A stretch of DNA of 64,000 bases, taken from contig NZ_JAKVRD010000002.1 in NCBI RefSeq assembly GCF_022814865.1, positions 305,124-369,123 on the forward strand, given 5' to 3'. The position numbers were made by a program, and so were the translations under genes. Under the pieces are notes generated by a model, which worked only from the letters and a program-made list of their open reading frames with translations, ran no database searches and was not told where the DNA came from. Below, in pieces: positions 16,385 to 25,806 of the stretch (its first letter is position 1; each line of letters starts with the position of its first letter). This stretch comes from Shimia aestuarii (GTDB taxonomy: Bacteria; Pseudomonadota; Alphaproteobacteria; Rhodobacterales; Rhodobacteraceae).

Positions 16385-17589
16385 AGCTTCATCAGGGCCT
16401 TCATGTCGGTTTCCGGGTCAGCGATGAGCGAGGGCGCAGGCGATTTGCCGCCTTCGATCAGGCGTTTGCCGATCATGTAATCGCGCGGTGCGTTCATGGC
16501 GTCGACGGCGAGGAGCGTGTCGCCCGCGTAATACCAGAAGGAGACGGAGTCGCCTTCGCCCGCGCGGGTTACGACGCTGTCATAGCCCGTGTTGAGGCCC
16601 GCGATCTGGAGCTTGATGTCGTATTGATCGGACCAGAACCACGGCTTGGCGGTATAGTCCTTGCCCGCGCCCATGATGTTTTCGGCAACGCATTCGGCCT
16701 GATCAATGGCGTTGGGCACACTTTCAAGGCGGATGCGCCCCCCCTTGTATGGGAAGGAGGCGCAATCACCCGCGGCCCAGACATGGGGGGTTGAGGTGCG
16801 GCCCTGTGCGTCGGTCTTGATGCCGTTCTCGATCTCGATCCCGGCCTCTTCGGCGAGGGTCGTGGCGGGGGTGATGCCGACGCCGACAATGACGAAATCC
16901 ACATCGATCTCGCGCCCATCGCTTAGGCGCGCACCAGTGACGCGGGTGTCGCCGACGAGGGTTTCGAGGCCCACGCCTTCGATGATCTCGACCCCATGGC
17001 GGGCGTGCATCTCGCGGAAGTAGGCGGAGGTTTCGGGCGCGGCGACACGTTGCAGGATGCGGTCGGCCATTTCAACCAGCGTGACCTTGAGCCCGCGTGA
17101 GGCGGCGACGGCGGCGGCTTCGAGGCCGATATATCCCCCGCCCACGATGAGCGCGTGGCGGCCTTCGACGAAGTCCGGCGCCATGGTGTCCACGTCGCGC
17201 AGGTCACGCACCACATGGACGCCTTCGAGCAGGCCGCCGATGGCGGGCGGCAGGCGGCGGGGGACAGAGCCGGTCGTCAGGACCAGCTCGTCATAGTCGA
17301 TCCGGTGCCCGCCCGCGATCACGGCCTTGTCGGCAGTGTCGATGGATTGCACGGTTTCGTTCAGGTGCAGGTCGATGCCGTTCTCGGAATAGAAGCTTTC
17401 GGGGCGCAGATAGAGCCGTTCGAGCTCCATCTCGCCAAGCAGGTATTTCTTGGACAGTGGCGGGCGTTGATAGGGGGGCACAGGTTCCTCACCGATCAGC
17501 GTCACCTTGCCGTCGAACCCGCTATTGCGCAGCTTTGCGACGAGGGCCGAACCCGCCTGTCCTGCACCGATCACCACGACATGCGTCAT
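16381..17589 (-). CDS. FAD/NAD(P)-dependent ferredoxin/rubredoxin reductase-like oxidoreductase
   Basis: A 402-residue flavoprotein. VVVIGAGQAGSALVAKL (residues about 4-20) binds FAD, PYQRPPLSKKYL is the BphA4/putidaredoxin-reductase signature near residue 40, LIVGGGYIGLEAAAVAASRG (about 145-165) binds NAD(P)H, and VWAAGDCASFPYKGG is the second flavin motif. The C-terminus (QIAGLNTGYDSVVTR, FWYYAGDTLLAVDAMNAPRD) is the reductase-C domain. Such enzymes pass electrons from NADH to a [2Fe-2S] ferredoxin or rubredoxin of an oxygenase system, but no ferredoxin or oxygenase gene is nearby. It is divergent from the peroxiredoxin and overlaps rsmD by four bases. Confidence 0.92.
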   Translation of the reverse strand: MTHVVVIGAGQAGSALVAKLRNSGFDGKVTLIGEEPVPPYQRPPLSKKYLLGEMELERLYLRPESFYSENGIDLHLNETVQSIDTADKAVIAGGHRIDYDELVLTTGSVPRRLPPAIGGLLEGVHVVRDLRDVDTMAPDFVEGRHALIVGGGYIGLEAAAVAASRGLKVTLVEMADRILQRVAAPETSAYFREMHARHGVEIIEGVGLETLVGDTRVTGARLSDGREIDVDFVIVGVGITPATTLAEEAGIEIENGIKTDAQGRTSTPHVWAAGDCASFPYKGGRIRLESVPNAIDQAECVAENIMGAGKDYTAKPWFWSDQYDIKLQIAGLNTGYDSVVTRAGEGDSVSFWYYAGDTLLAVDAMNAPRDYMIGKRLIEGGKSPAPSLIADPETDMKALMKL

Positions 17590-17677
17590 GTCCTCACCTC
17601 GATATCACCTGTTTCCTTTTCAGGGATGGAGCCTATATCTGGGACTTGGGAAAACGCAATTGAACAAAGGACAAGAG

Positions 17678-18166
17678 ATGACGATTTCTGTGGGCGATAA
17701 GCTACCCGAAGGCAACTTGATGCGTCTTGGTGAAGGCGGACCCGAGCCGGTCGCCCTTGAGGGGCTGGTGAAGGGGCGCAAGATCGCGCTTTTTGGCCTG
17801 CCGGGGGCGTTCACCTCGACCTGTTCCAACGCGCATTTGCCGAGCTTTACGCGCAATGTCGAGGCGATCAAAGCCAAGGGCGTGGACGAGATCATTTGTA
17901 TTTCGGTGAATGACCCTTGGGTCGTGAAGGCGTGGGACGATGTCACGGGAGCAAGCGGCGATGGCGTCACGCTCCTCAGCGACCCGGACGCGTCGATCAC
18001 GCTTGCCATGGGTCTTGAGTTTTCGGCGCCGCCGGTCGGCTTCGTCAACCGCACCCGCCGCTTTGCCGCCATCGTCGAGGACGGTGAGGTCACCTGGATT
18101 CAGGAAGAAGAGAAAGCCGGCGTGTTCGAACGCACCTCCGGCGAGGAGCTGCTCGCGGCGCTTTGA
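17678..18166 (+). CDS. Peroxiredoxin (Prx5-type redoxin)
   Basis: A 162-residue thioredoxin-fold peroxidase starting MTISVGDKLPEGNLMRLGEG. The peroxidatic cysteine is C49 in PGAFTSTCSNAHLPSF, matching the PGAFT-x-x-C motif of the Prx5/AhpE-like group. VNDPWVVKAWDDV and the later TWIQEEEKAGVFERTSGEELL follow in the standard order. No second conserved cysteine is seen after C49, so it probably works as a one-cysteine enzyme regenerated by glutathione/glutaredoxin or thioredoxin. AAAGGA gives a ribosome site. It is divergent from the FAD reductase and ends at a bidirectional terminator shared with the pterin dehydratase gene. Confidence 0.93.
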   Translation: MTISVGDKLPEGNLMRLGEGGPEPVALEGLVKGRKIALFGLPGAFTSTCSNAHLPSFTRNVEAIKAKGVDEIICISVNDPWVVKAWDDVTGASGDGVTLLSDPDASITLAMGLEFSAPPVGFVNRTRRFAAIVEDGEVTWIQEEEKAGVFERTSGEELLAAL

Positions 18167-18183
18167 GGGCGATCCGCGAGACG

Positions 18184-18211
18184 AAAAAACGGGCCGGTTG
18201 CGGCCCGTTTT
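18184..18211. terminator. Bidirectional terminator between peroxiredoxin and phhB genes
   Basis: AAACGGGCC (18187-18195) and GGCCCGTTT (18202-18210) form a perfect 9-bp stem with a 6-nt loop. A runs precede it and T residues follow, so both strands read as intrinsic terminators. It lies between convergent stop codons. Confidence 0.85.
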
Positions 18212-18230
18212 GCCTTTGTGAGAGCCTGTT

Positions 18231-18521
18231 TTAGAGACTATCCATCTTCCGCGCGAGTTTGGCGTCGAGGGCGCTTAGCCCGTCGACATCGTGAGTTGTC
18301 AGGGTGACTTCGACGCGGTTGTAGGTGTTGCTCCATTCCGGGTGATGGTCCCATTTCTCGGCCCAGAGGGCGGCGCGGGTCATCCAGCCGAAGGCGTCTG
18401 TGAAACTCTCGAATTTGAACTGTTTATGGATCGCGTCGCGGCCCTCAACGAGGGTCCAGCCGGAGGCGAGAAGCGGGGCCAGAAGGGCCTCGCGGGCGGT
18501 GTCGCTTAGTCTTTCGCTCAT
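18231..18521 (-). CDS. phhB: 4a-hydroxytetrahydrobiopterin (pterin-4a-carbinolamine) dehydratase
   Basis: A 96-residue protein of the normal PCD length. [20 protein letters not shown] is followed by [20 protein letters not shown] and [12 protein letters not shown], which together contain the conserved His-His-Pro and Thr-His active-site residues of the family. It dehydrates the 4a-carbinolamine formed by phenylalanine hydroxylase so that the pterin can be reduced again. No phenylalanine hydroxylase is in the window. A PTR1-like pteridine reductase does occur at 48.2 kb. Its ATG overlaps the stop codon of the upstream acyltransferase by four bases. Confidence 0.95.
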   Translation of the reverse strand: MSERLSDTAREALLAPLLASGWTLVEGRDAIHKQFKFESFTDAFGWMTRAALWAEKWDHHPEWSNTYNRVEVTLTTHDVDGLSALDAKLARKMDSL

Positions 18522-19705
18522 TCGTGATCCTCTCGTGTGTCTTGTCGGAACGGACCCCAGGAGGTCAGCACCTCTATTTCCTCGCTCACGGCGCGGCGTT
18601 CGGCCTCAAGATACTCTTCCACGGCGCGGGCGAAACCCTGATCCGCGATCCAGTGCAGGGAATGAGTCTCGACCGGCAGGTATCCGCGCGCGAGTTTGTG
18701 TTCGCCCTGTGCGCCCGCTTCGACGCGGGACAGGCCATGCGTGAGCGCCCAGTCCATCGCCTGATAATAGCACAGTTCGAAATGCAGGCAGGCATGGTCC
18801 TCGATGCAGCCCCAGTAGCGCCCGAAGAGCGTGTCGCGGCCGATCAGGTTCATCGCGCCAGCGATGGGCTGGCCATATCGCTCGGCGAAGATCAGGAGGA
18901 TGTCGTCGCGCATCGTGTCGTGCAGGAGGTCGAAGAAAGCGCGGGTGAGGTAGGGCGTGCCCCATTTGCGGGCGCCCGTGTCCTGATAGAACATCCACAT
19001 GGCATCCCAGTGTTCGGGGCGGATTTGGTCGCCTGTGAGGGTCACGATCTCGCCGCCGAAACCTTGCGCGCGGGCGCGTTCCTTGCGGATGTTTTTGCGT
19101 TTGCGCGAGGAGAGCGAGGCGAGGAAGCCGTCGAAGGTCTCGTAGCCTTGGTCGATCCAATGGAACTGTTGCCCGGTGCGGTGCTGGAGGCCCATTTGCC
19201 GCCCGGCCTCGGCCTCTGCTTCGGTGCAGAAGGTCAGGTGGAGGGAGGAAAGTCCGTTGTCGGCGCCGATCTGCACCGCGCCTTGGACGAGGGCGGAGGC
19301 GCCCGTGGTCTCAAAGCCCGGACGGGTCAGGAGACGGCGGCCCGTGACGGGGGTAAAGGGCACGGCGATCTGCAGTTTCGGGTAGTAGCGCCCGCCCGCG
19401 CCCTCGTAGGCATGGGCCCAGCTATGGTCAAAGACGTATTCGCCCTGGCTATGGGATTTGACGTAGAGCGGGGCGCAGGCGATGACCTCGCCGTCGCGCC
19501 GGGCGGTGAGGTAACGGGGCCCCCAGCCGGTGCCGGGGCCGACCGAGCCGCTTTGTTCGAGAGCGGAAAGGAAGCGGTAGGTCGTAAAGGGATCGGCGGG
19601 GCGGGTGCCATCCGCGGCCTCAGGGCAGGCGCAGGCGTCCCAGTCGGCTTGGCCGATGCTGGAAATCGTCTCGGATAGGCTGATCTCGATCTGTGCGCCG
19701 TCCAT
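18518..19705 (-). CDS. COG3146-like GNAT/FemAB-type acyltransferase
   Basis: A 395-residue protein from the ATG at 19705 ([20 protein letters not shown]); the open frame extends 50 codons upstream without similarity. [20 protein letters not shown] and, later, [20 protein letters not shown] and [20 protein letters not shown] are the hallmark segments of the DUF482/COG3146 peptidogalycan-biosynthesis-like acyltransferases, which have two GNAT-type folds. The exact substrate is unknown; family members are predicted to transfer acyl or aminoacyl groups. It sits between GDPD and phhB in a tightly packed minus-strand run, 53 bp after the GDPD stop codon. No signal peptide was seen, so it is cytosolic. 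Confidence 0.87.
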   Translation of the reverse strand: MDGAQIEISLSETISSIGQADWDACACPEAADGTRPADPFTTYRFLSALEQSGSVGPGTGWGPRYLTARRDGEVIACAPLYVKSHSQGEYVFDHSWAHAYEGAGGRYYPKLQIAVPFTPVTGRRLLTRPGFETTGASALVQGAVQIGADNGLSSLHLTFCTEAEAEAGRQMGLQHRTGQQFHWIDQGYETFDGFLASLSSRKRKNIRKERARAQGFGGEIVTLTGDQIRPEHWDAMWMFYQDTGARKWGTPYLTRAFFDLLHDTMRDDILLIFAERYGQPIAGAMNLIGRDTLFGRYWGCIEDHACLHFELCYYQAMDWALTHGLSRVEAGAQGEHKLARGYLPVETHSLHWIADQGFARAVEEYLEAERRAVSEEIEVLTSWGPFRQDTREDHE

Positions 19706-19758
19706 GTGCGGCTCTCCCTCGTTCGCCTTTTGACTATGTGGGGCGCGGCGGGGGCGGA

Positions 19759-20526
19759 TCAAGCGGGGATCGGTGCGGCGTAGCCTTCGAAGGTGATGTT
19801 GTCGGCGACGCGGCGGGCTTCTGCCTCCTCGGCGGGCGAGCGCACGGTCCAGCACAGCACAGGCGCGCCGCTGGCCTTGATCTCGGCGACGCGGGGGCGG
19901 GAGAGGTCGGCTGCGCGGTGGCTTATGAAGCTTGCGCCGGTGCGGTCGAAATCGGGGATGGCGCGCAACTCGTCGCGGCGCGCGGGTGGCACGAGAGGCC
20001 AGCCTTTGTCGTCATAGGCATCCGTCACGAGGCCACGCGGTACGTGGGGCGCGAGGGAGGCCAGTGCGGCGACGGAATGGGGATTGAAGGACATGAAGGC
20101 GAGCGGGCCATCATAACCCGCGACATCGCGCGCCGCGGCCTCTTCAAGCGCGCCAATATTGGGGCCGAGTACGCCGTCCTGATCCTTGATCTCGACCAGA
20201 AGCGGCACCCGGCCCGCAACAAGGGCGAGCACCTCGGCGAATGTCGGGATGCCCTCGTCGCCGCCAAGGAGGGCGATCCCGCCGAGGGTTTTGGCGGGTT
20301 GCGTGCTTATCGTGCCCTCCTGACCGGTCAGGCGTTTCAGGGCGTAGTCGTGAAACACCATGGCGCGCCCGTCCGAGGAGGGCTGAAGGTCGATCTCGAT
20401 GCCATAGCCGGCCTCAATCGCGGCACGGATGGCGGCGCGGCTGTTTTCCGGGCGGCCATCGGCCAGATCATGCAGGGCACGGTGGGCGATGGGCGCGGCG
20501 AGGAAGGCCGGGGGCAGCGGGGTCAT
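19759..20526 (-). CDS. ugpQ: Glycerophosphodiester phosphodiesterase
   Basis: A 255-residue TIM-barrel phosphodiesterase from the ATG at 20526. The two GDPD motifs are clear: HRALHDLADGRPENS near residue 14 and GIEIDLQPSSDG followed by VFHDYALKRLTG at about 40-65, containing the catalytic histidines and metal-binding Glu and Asp residues. Mid-protein PLLVEIKDQ supplies another metal ligand. It hydrolyses glycerophosphodiesters to glycerol-3-phosphate and alcohol. There is no signal peptide, so it acts in the cytoplasm like UgpQ. The ATG overlaps the RidA stop codon by four bases. The symbol reflects the family; no ugp transporter is adjacent. Confidence 0.93.
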   Translation of the reverse strand: MTPLPPAFLAAPIAHRALHDLADGRPENSRAAIRAAIEAGYGIEIDLQPSSDGRAMVFHDYALKRLTGQEGTISTQPAKTLGGIALLGGDEGIPTFAEVLALVAGRVPLLVEIKDQDGVLGPNIGALEEAAARDVAGYDGPLAFMSFNPHSVAALASLAPHVPRGLVTDAYDDKGWPLVPPARRDELRAIPDFDRTGASFISHRAADLSRPRVAEIKASGAPVLCWTVRSPAEEAEARRVADNITFEGYAAPIPA

Positions 20527-20984
20527 TTGATTTCGAAGATGCCTTCGATTTCGACGGCCACGCCAAGCGGCAGCGCGGCGGCGGAGACGGCGGAACGCGC
20601 ATGGCGGCCGGCCTCGCCGAGGGCTTCGACGAAGAAGTCGGAGGCTCCGTTGATGACCTTGGGTTGGTCGGTGTAATCGCCGGTCGAATTTACAAAGCCG
20701 GTCAGTTTGACCACCCGTACCAGGCGCTCGAGGTCGCCATCGCACGCTTTCTTCACTTGGGCGAGGAGGCCGATGGCACAGGTCTTGGCGGCGGCGGCGC
20801 CCGCCTCGGTGTCCATGTCGTCACCAAGTTTGCCAATGATGAGACCCTCTTCGTTCATGGAAATCTGACCCGAGACATAGACGGTATTTCCGGTCTGGAC
20901 ATAAGGCACGTAGTTGGCGGCCGGGGCCGGGGCGTCGGGCAGCGTCACGCCGAGGTCGGCGAGGCGGGTTTCGATTGTGCTCAT
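20523..20984 (-). CDS. RidA/YjgF-family protein
   Basis: A 153-residue protein from the ATG at 20984 (MSTIETRLADLGVTLPDAPA). It has the YVPYVQTGNTVYVSGQISMN strand pair, LVRVVKLTGFVNSTGDY and GRHARSAVSAAALPLGVAVE, in which the Arg that positions the substrate carboxylate is present. It belongs to the longer RidA subgroup often labelled endoribonuclease L-PSP in old annotation. Canonical RidA deaminates reactive enamines and imines made by PLP enzymes. It is translationally coupled to the downstream GDPD gene, and lies 113 bp after the type I secretion adaptor with a hairpin in between. Confidence 0.92.
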   Translation of the reverse strand: MSTIETRLADLGVTLPDAPAPAANYVPYVQTGNTVYVSGQISMNEEGLIIGKLGDDMDTEAGAAAAKTCAIGLLAQVKKACDGDLERLVRVVKLTGFVNSTGDYTDQPKVINGASDFFVEALGEAGRHARSAVSAAALPLGVAVEIEGIFEIK

Positions 20985-21055
20985 GGGGTCATCCTTTCCT
21001 GTACGACTTGCCGCGACGCTAGACCGGGCCGGGCGGCAAGGAAAGGCTAAAATCG

Positions 21056-21082
21056 GCGTGCCGGAGGACAGGACCGGCACGC
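21056..21082 (-). terminator. Hairpin after the type I secretion adaptor gene
   Basis: GCGTGCCGG (21056-21064) and CCGGCACGC (21074-21082) form a perfect 9-bp stem, 16 bp beyond the HlyD-like stop codon on the minus strand. CGATTTTAG follows, so the U tract is short. Partial termination between the secretion genes and ridA is likely. Confidence 0.6.
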
Positions 21083-21097
21083 GTTTGACCAATGGTC

Positions 21098-22402
21098 TTA
21101 TTCGCGGAACGCCTTGACGAAATAGTCGGTCAGCGGCTTCAGCAGATAGGCGATCGGGGCATGGTCGCCGGTGCGCAGATAGGTCTCGGCGGGCATGCCG
21201 GGGACGAGGCGCGCGTTGTCCGGTAGTTTCTCGATTTCCCCATCTTGGAGGACGATCTCGGTCCGGTAATAGGAGATGCCGGTCTGTTCGTCGGTGAAGG
21301 CGTCGGCAGAGACTTTGGTCACCGCGCCGAAGAGTTCGGGGGTGTTGCGCTGATCGAGGGCGGAGAAGCGCAGGATGACCTCTTGTCCGGTAAAGACCTT
21401 ATCGACGTGGATCGTCGGCACTTGGGCGGCGATCACGAGGGGGCGGTCCTGCGGCACGATGAACAGCACCGGATCGGCAGCACGGATCACAGAGCGCGGC
21501 GTAAAGACCCGCAGCCCGTAGACGATTCCGGACACGGGCGCGGTGATGTCGAGGCGGGCGAGTTGTTCGCGCAGGGCGCGGCGTTGCTCGGCCAGTTCAA
21601 GCTCGCGGTATTGCAGGTCGCGCAGGCGGGTGATGGCCTCTTCGCGGCGGCGGGTCGAGAGCTTGATAATCTCGATTTCGATCTCGGTGATGCGGCCCAA
21701 GGCCTGTGCGCGGGTGGCGGCAAGCTCTCCAACGCGACCGCTTAGCGAGGCTTCTTCGCGTTGCAAGGACAGGACGCGGCTTGCCTGTGCGAGCCCTTTG
21801 GCGAGGAGGCTACGCTGATCCACGAGTTCTTCGACGATGAGCGCAAGCTGCACTTCGAGGGCTTCCTGCTGGGCCTCGATGCCGCGCACCTGATCGGCGA
21901 TCTGACCGCGGCGTTTGCCGAGTTGATCGACTTCGCGATCCAGCGAGTCGAGCCGGGCGCGGAACAGACGGCGCTGGCCATCGAGGATATCCTGCACGTT
22001 GGGATTGTTGCGGGCGATCTCGAGAAGTTCGTCGTCAAAGACCACCTCAGCACTCTCGTCGCGTTCGGCGGTGAGACGTCCGCGGCGCGCCATCAGCTCA
22101 TAGAGCTGTCCCTCGACGATGGCGAGGTTGGAGGCGAGAAGGGTCGAATCCAGCCGGATCAGGGTCTGTCCTGCCTCGATCAAGTCGCCTTCATCGACGA
22201 GGATTTCTTCGACCACGCCACCATCCGGGTGTTGCACCACCTGCCGGTTCTGATCGACCTCGATGCGCCCGCTGGCGATCACCGCGCCAGAGAGTTCGGA
22301 AAACACCGACCAAGAGCCGAAGCCCCCGACCAGGATCAGGAGCGCAACGAATCCGATGGTCAGCGGGGTGCGGGCAGACCAGGTTGTCTTGGGGTCGCTC
22401 AT
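21098..22402 (-). CDS. Type I secretion periplasmic adaptor (HlyD/PrtE family)
   Basis: A 434-residue membrane-fusion protein. A single N-terminal transmembrane helix ([20 protein letters not shown], about residues 13-32) is followed by the beta-barrel/lipoyl entry [20 protein letters not shown] and [21 protein letters not shown] long coiled-coil hairpin covers about residues 95-290 (many Glu/Arg/Leu heptads). The second lipoyl half and the C-terminal barrel include [19 protein letters not shown] and [12 protein letters not shown], the HlyD signature. It bridges the inner-membrane ABC exporter and an outer-membrane TolC. It overlaps the ABC gene by four bases. No TolC or RTX substrate gene lies in the window. 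Confidence 0.94.
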   Translation of the reverse strand: MSDPKTTWSARTPLTIGFVALLILVGGFGSWSVFSELSGAVIASGRIEVDQNRQVVQHPDGGVVEEILVDEGDLIEAGQTLIRLDSTLLASNLAIVEGQLYELMARRGRLTAERDESAEVVFDDELLEIARNNPNVQDILDGQRRLFRARLDSLDREVDQLGKRRGQIADQVRGIEAQQEALEVQLALIVEELVDQRSLLAKGLAQASRVLSLQREEASLSGRVGELAATRAQALGRITEIEIEIIKLSTRRREEAITRLRDLQYRELELAEQRRALREQLARLDITAPVSGIVYGLRVFTPRSVIRAADPVLFIVPQDRPLVIAAQVPTIHVDKVFTGQEVILRFSALDQRNTPELFGAVTKVSADAFTDEQTGISYYRTEIVLQDGEIEKLPDNARLVPGMPAETYLRTGDHAPIAYLLKPLTDYFVKAFRE

Positions 22403-24135
22403 TGGACACCGCCTCCCTTACCGGTCGCTTGCTGAATCTGTTGATGATTGACGACCATGTTGCGCAGTACCTCATCCTTGGGTCCGAAGGCCGTGCGCAG
22501 GCCTCCGTCGATGACGAGCAAAAGATCGCATTCCTGGATCGCGGCGGGGCGGTGCGCCATGATGAGCACCGATTTGCCCGCGGCCTTCATGGCCTTGATC
22601 GCGCCGTTGAGCGCAACAGAGCCTTCGTTGTCGAGGTTGGAATTCGGCTCGTCCAGCACGAGGATCACCGGATCGGCGTAGAGGGCGCGGGCGAGGCCGA
22701 TGCGCTGAATTTGACCGCCGGAGAGGCGCCCACCACCCTGCGAAATGCGGGTGTCATAGCCATCGGGAAGACGCACGATCATGTCATGTGCTGCGGCTTT
22801 CTTCGCGGCGGCGACCACCTTCTCGGCATCGGGCGCGCCCGAGAGGCGGGCGATGTTCTCGGCGATGCTACCTTCGAAGAGCTGCACGCGCTGGGGCAGG
22901 TAGCCGATATATTCGCCGAGACGGTCGGGATCATATTGATCAAGCGTCGCGCCATCGAGGCGGATCTTCCCTGCGGCCGGGGGCCAGACTCCGGTCAGGG
23001 CGCGTGCCAGCGTCGATTTGCCTGCGCCGGAGGGACCGATCACGCCAAGCGCCTGTCCGGGTTGCAGCGCGAAGGTCACGCCGCGCAAGGCCGCCTGTTT
23101 CTCGCCGGGGGGGAAGACCGTGAGCTGATGCACGTCGAGATGTGCTTTGGGGGCAGGCAGTTCGGTGCGCGCGCCTTCCGGAGGCACGGCAGACAGCAAT
23201 TCGGAAAGGTTGTTCCAGCCCTGCCGTGCGCGTTGCACCGTTTGCCATTGCGCAATGGCCAGTTCGATGGGCGCCAAGGCGCGTCCGAGCAGGATTGAGC
23301 CTGCGATCATCGCGCCAGGAGTCAGTTCACCGAGAAGAACAAGATAGGCCCCGAGGCCGAGCATCGCGGATTGCAGGAAAAGGCGGAATGTCTTGGTCGT
23401 GGAGGTGAAGCCACCGCTCAGGTCGGAGGCGGCCACCTGTGCCTTGAGCGAGGCATCGCGCGCGCTCTGCCAGCGGTCAAAGGCGGCGGTGCGCATCCCC
23501 ATGGCCTGCACCATCTCGGATTCGGTCCGAATCTGTTCGCCGAGCATTTCGGCACGATGCGTGCGCGTGCTGGCTTTGAGCAGCGGAGAGCGCGTCACCG
23601 ACTGGTTCAGGTAGGTCGCAGCAATCAGCAGCCCCCCACCACCGATCGCAAGCAGGCCAAGCCAGGGGTGAAACAGGGCGATCCCGGCGAGGAAGAACGG
23701 GGTCCACGGGATGTCAAAGGCCGAGATCAGGACCGGAGAGGACATCAGCCGCTGAATCGATTCGAGATCGCGCAGGCCGGTTTGGGCGTTGGCATCGGGC
23801 GCAACGGCGGATTTGCGCAGCACTGCATCGAACACGCGTCGATCCAGCCGGGTTTGAAAGCGGGCGCCGACGCGGGCCAGAATACGGCCGCGTGAGAAAT
23901 CGAGAAGCCCCATGACCCCATAAAGAAAGGCCACCAACACCGAAAGCGCGAGCAGTGTCGCCTCGGAGCGGCTTCCGAGGACGCGATCATAGACCTGCAA
24001 CATGTAAAGCGGCCCGGTGAGCATCAGAAGGTTGGCAAAGAAGCTAAACACCCCCACACCCCAGTAGAGTCGGCGGCTTTCGCGGCGCGCGGCGCGGAGT
24101 TCTTCGAGGCCTTTCTGGTTGGAGGTTTGCTTCAT
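22399..24135 (-). CDS. Type I secretion ABC permease/ATPase (PrtD family)
   Basis: A 578-residue half-transporter. About residues 25-300 form the six-helix membrane domain ([37 protein letters not shown] is the PrtD hallmark). The ATPase follows with Walker [10 protein letters not shown] (about 367-375), Q-loop [18 protein letters not shown], signature LSGGQ and Walker [14 protein letters not shown], and the switch His in MAHRP. There is no N-terminal peptidase domain. It energises secretion of a C-terminally signalled protein (protease, lipase or RTX protein) directly from the cytoplasm. It is followed by the HlyD-like adaptor and is divergent from mlaA. The secreted substrate is not nearby. 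Confidence 0.95.
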   Translation of the reverse strand: MKQTSNQKGLEELRAARRESRRLYWGVGVFSFFANLLMLTGPLYMLQVYDRVLGSRSEATLLALSVLVAFLYGVMGLLDFSRGRILARVGARFQTRLDRRVFDAVLRKSAVAPDANAQTGLRDLESIQRLMSSPVLISAFDIPWTPFFLAGIALFHPWLGLLAIGGGGLLIAATYLNQSVTRSPLLKASTRTHRAEMLGEQIRTESEMVQAMGMRTAAFDRWQSARDASLKAQVAASDLSGGFTSTTKTFRLFLQSAMLGLGAYLVLLGELTPGAMIAGSILLGRALAPIELAIAQWQTVQRARQGWNNLSELLSAVPPEGARTELPAPKAHLDVHQLTVFPPGEKQAALRGVTFALQPGQALGVIGPSGAGKSTLARALTGVWPPAAGKIRLDGATLDQYDPDRLGEYIGYLPQRVQLFEGSIAENIARLSGAPDAEKVVAAAKKAAAHDMIVRLPDGYDTRISQGGGRLSGGQIQRIGLARALYADPVILVLDEPNSNLDNEGSVALNGAIKAMKAAGKSVLIMAHRPAAIQECDLLLVIDGGLRTAFGPKDEVLRNMVVNHQQIQQATGKGGGVQ

Positions 24136-24322
24136 GGATGTTTTACCTGCCGTCTAAATCGCTTTAGTCTCGACCTGATCGCCGGGAAATGCCCGATTCT
24201 GTCGCTCCTGCGCCACAGGTGGTGATGAAAGAGGGCGAAAACGTTTCGACCCGCGCCCTGATTGGTCTAAATGACCTGATACGAAGTTCAAAGATAGAAT
24301 ACCAATAATAACTGGTGCCTTA
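24136..24322. promoter_or_regulatory. Divergent promoter region between secretion ABC gene and mlaA
   Basis: A 187-bp gap. A small inverted repeat CTAAA-TCGC-TTTAG (24154-24167) lies 19 bp upstream of the ABC start on the minus side. An AT-rich stretch (24285-24320) precedes mlaA. No named operator was recognised. Confidence 0.35.
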
Positions 24323-25066
24323 ATGTCTCGCCTGACTTACATCATTCGCGCGTCTTTCCTGGGGGTAGGGCTGCTGCTATCGGCCTGTGCCACGGTTGAT
24401 CCGGAGGTTTCGACTCAAGGGGTCAGCGACCCGCGTGAGGCCGAGAACCGTCAAATGCACGCCTTCAACAAGGACGTGGACCGGGTGCTCTTTTCTCCGG
24501 TCGCGGACGGCTACGGGATGATCGTTCCGAAACCCGTGCGCAACAGCGTGAGTCGGTTTGCCGATCACCTGTCGCTTCCCAATGACGTGATGAACAACCT
24601 TTTGCAGGCCGATATCGGCGGTGCGATGCACAATACCTTCCGGTTCGCGGTCAACACGATCGTCGGGCTTGGCGGGTTCTTCGATCCGGCCACGGCGATG
24701 GGCGTGCAGCGCGCAGACACCGATTTCGGCGAAACGCTTCACAAGTGGGGCGCACCGGAAGGCAACTATGTCGAATTGCCGTTGTTCGGCCCGTCGACAA
24801 CTCGCGATACGGTCGGGCTCGTGGTTGACCTCGTGACCGATCCGGTGACGGTCGCGCTTGAGGCGCCGGAGCGGTATCTTGGCACTGGGGCCTATGTGCT
24901 GAACAAGCTTGGCAACCGCTATGACTATGACGCGACCATCGACTCGCTCCTATATGAGAGCGCCGACAGCTATGCGCAGGCGCGCAGCATCTACATTCAG
25001 AACCGGCGCTTCGACCTCGGGATCACCTCGGGCGATGCGTATGCCGACCCCTATCTCGAACCCTAA
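24323..25066 (+). CDS. mlaA: MlaA (VacJ) family outer-membrane lipoprotein
   Basis: A 247-residue lipoprotein. The signal peptide ends in the lipobox LSAC with the lipid-bearing cysteine at C22. The mature part has DPREAENRQMHAFNKDVDRV, RFADHLSLPNDVMNNLLQAD, VNTIVGLGGFFDPATAMGVQ, ADTDFGETLHKWGAPEGNYV and PLFGPSTTRDTVGLVVD, which are the MlaA blocks in order. It removes mislocalised phospholipids from the outer leaflet of the outer membrane with porin partners. The next gene, 10 bp away, encodes an MlaC-like periplasmic carrier. mlaFEDB are not in the window. Confidence 0.95.
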   Translation: MSRLTYIIRASFLGVGLLLSACATVDPEVSTQGVSDPREAENRQMHAFNKDVDRVLFSPVADGYGMIVPKPVRNSVSRFADHLSLPNDVMNNLLQADIGGAMHNTFRFAVNTIVGLGGFFDPATAMGVQRADTDFGETLHKWGAPEGNYVELPLFGPSTTRDTVGLVVDLVTDPVTVALEAPERYLGTGAYVLNKLGNRYDYDATIDSLLYESADSYAQARSIYIQNRRFDLGITSGDAYADPYLEP

Positions 25067-25076
25067 GGAGACCCTT

Positions 25077-25682
25077 ATGCAGAGTGAGACGACACGGCGC
25101 ATGTTTCTTGGGGGCGTTGCGGCCAGCGGCCTTGTGGCCCTGACCCCCGCACGGGCTCTCGCGCTGAGCGATGCGCAGGCCACGCAGCTTGTCGACCGCG
25201 TGGTCGCCGACATTAACAAAGTCATCGCGAGCGGCGGATCCCTGTCGCAGATGATTAGCCAGTTCGAGCGTATTTTCGCCCGTTACGCTGATGTGCCGAT
25301 CATTGCGCGTTCGGCGCTGGGCGTGGATGCGCGGCGGGCCTCGTCGGGCCAGCTTCGGGCCTATACCTCGGCTTTCCAAGGCTATATCGCGCGCAAATAC
25401 GGCAAGCGCTTTGAGGAGTTCGTGGGCGGCGAGATCACCGTTCAGGGCACCCGCCAGGTCAAGAGTTTTCATGAGGTGCGTGCTTCGGTGAAGCTGCGCG
25501 GGCAGTCGCCTTTTCAGGTCAACTTCCTTGTTTCGGACAAGTCGGGCAAGCCGCGCTTCTTCGACATGATCATCGAGGGGATTTCGCTGCGCCTGAGCGA
25601 GAAGGAAGAGATCGGCGCGATGCTCGACCGTCGCAAGGGCAATATCGACCAGCTTGTTGCGGATCTGAAATCCGCCGGGTGA
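25077..25682 (+). CDS. MlaC/Ttg2-like periplasmic phospholipid-binding protein (TAT signal)
   Basis: A 201-residue protein from the ATG at 25077, preceded by TAAGGAG. The N-terminus TTRRMFLGGVAASGLVAL is a twin-arginine signal peptide, unusual because classic MlaC uses Sec. The mature region (QMISQFERIFARYADVPII, RAYTSAFQGYIARKYGKRFE, FDMIIEGISLRLSEKEEIGA) is the MlaC/Ttg2D fold, including the near-terminal motif that packs on the lipid cavity. With MlaA it would shuttle phospholipid between outer membrane and the MlaFEDB complex. The gene ends at a strong terminator, so mlaA and mlaC-like form one transcript. Confidence 0.9.
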   Translation: MQSETTRRMFLGGVAASGLVALTPARALALSDAQATQLVDRVVADINKVIASGGSLSQMISQFERIFARYADVPIIARSALGVDARRASSGQLRAYTSAFQGYIARKYGKRFEEFVGGEITVQGTRQVKSFHEVRASVKLRGQSPFQVNFLVSDKSGKPRFFDMIIEGISLRLSEKEEIGAMLDRRKGNIDQLVADLKSAG

Positions 25683-25704
25683 GACCCGCAGATGTTTGGA
25701 TTTG

Positions 25705-25736
25705 AAGGCGCGTCCCGAGCGGGGCGCGCTTTTTTC
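25705..25736 (+). terminator. Rho-independent terminator of the mlaA operon
   Basis: GGCGCG-TCCCG...CGGGGCGCGC forms a GC-rich stem followed by a run of six T (25730-25735). It begins 23 bp after the mlaC-like stop codon. Confidence 0.85.
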
Positions 25737-25806
25737 GTGGCCGGAGCTATTCAGCGGTGCGCGCCTTCGGGCGCGCGCAGGACATGCGCCCCGAGGGGCG
25801 CGGATC

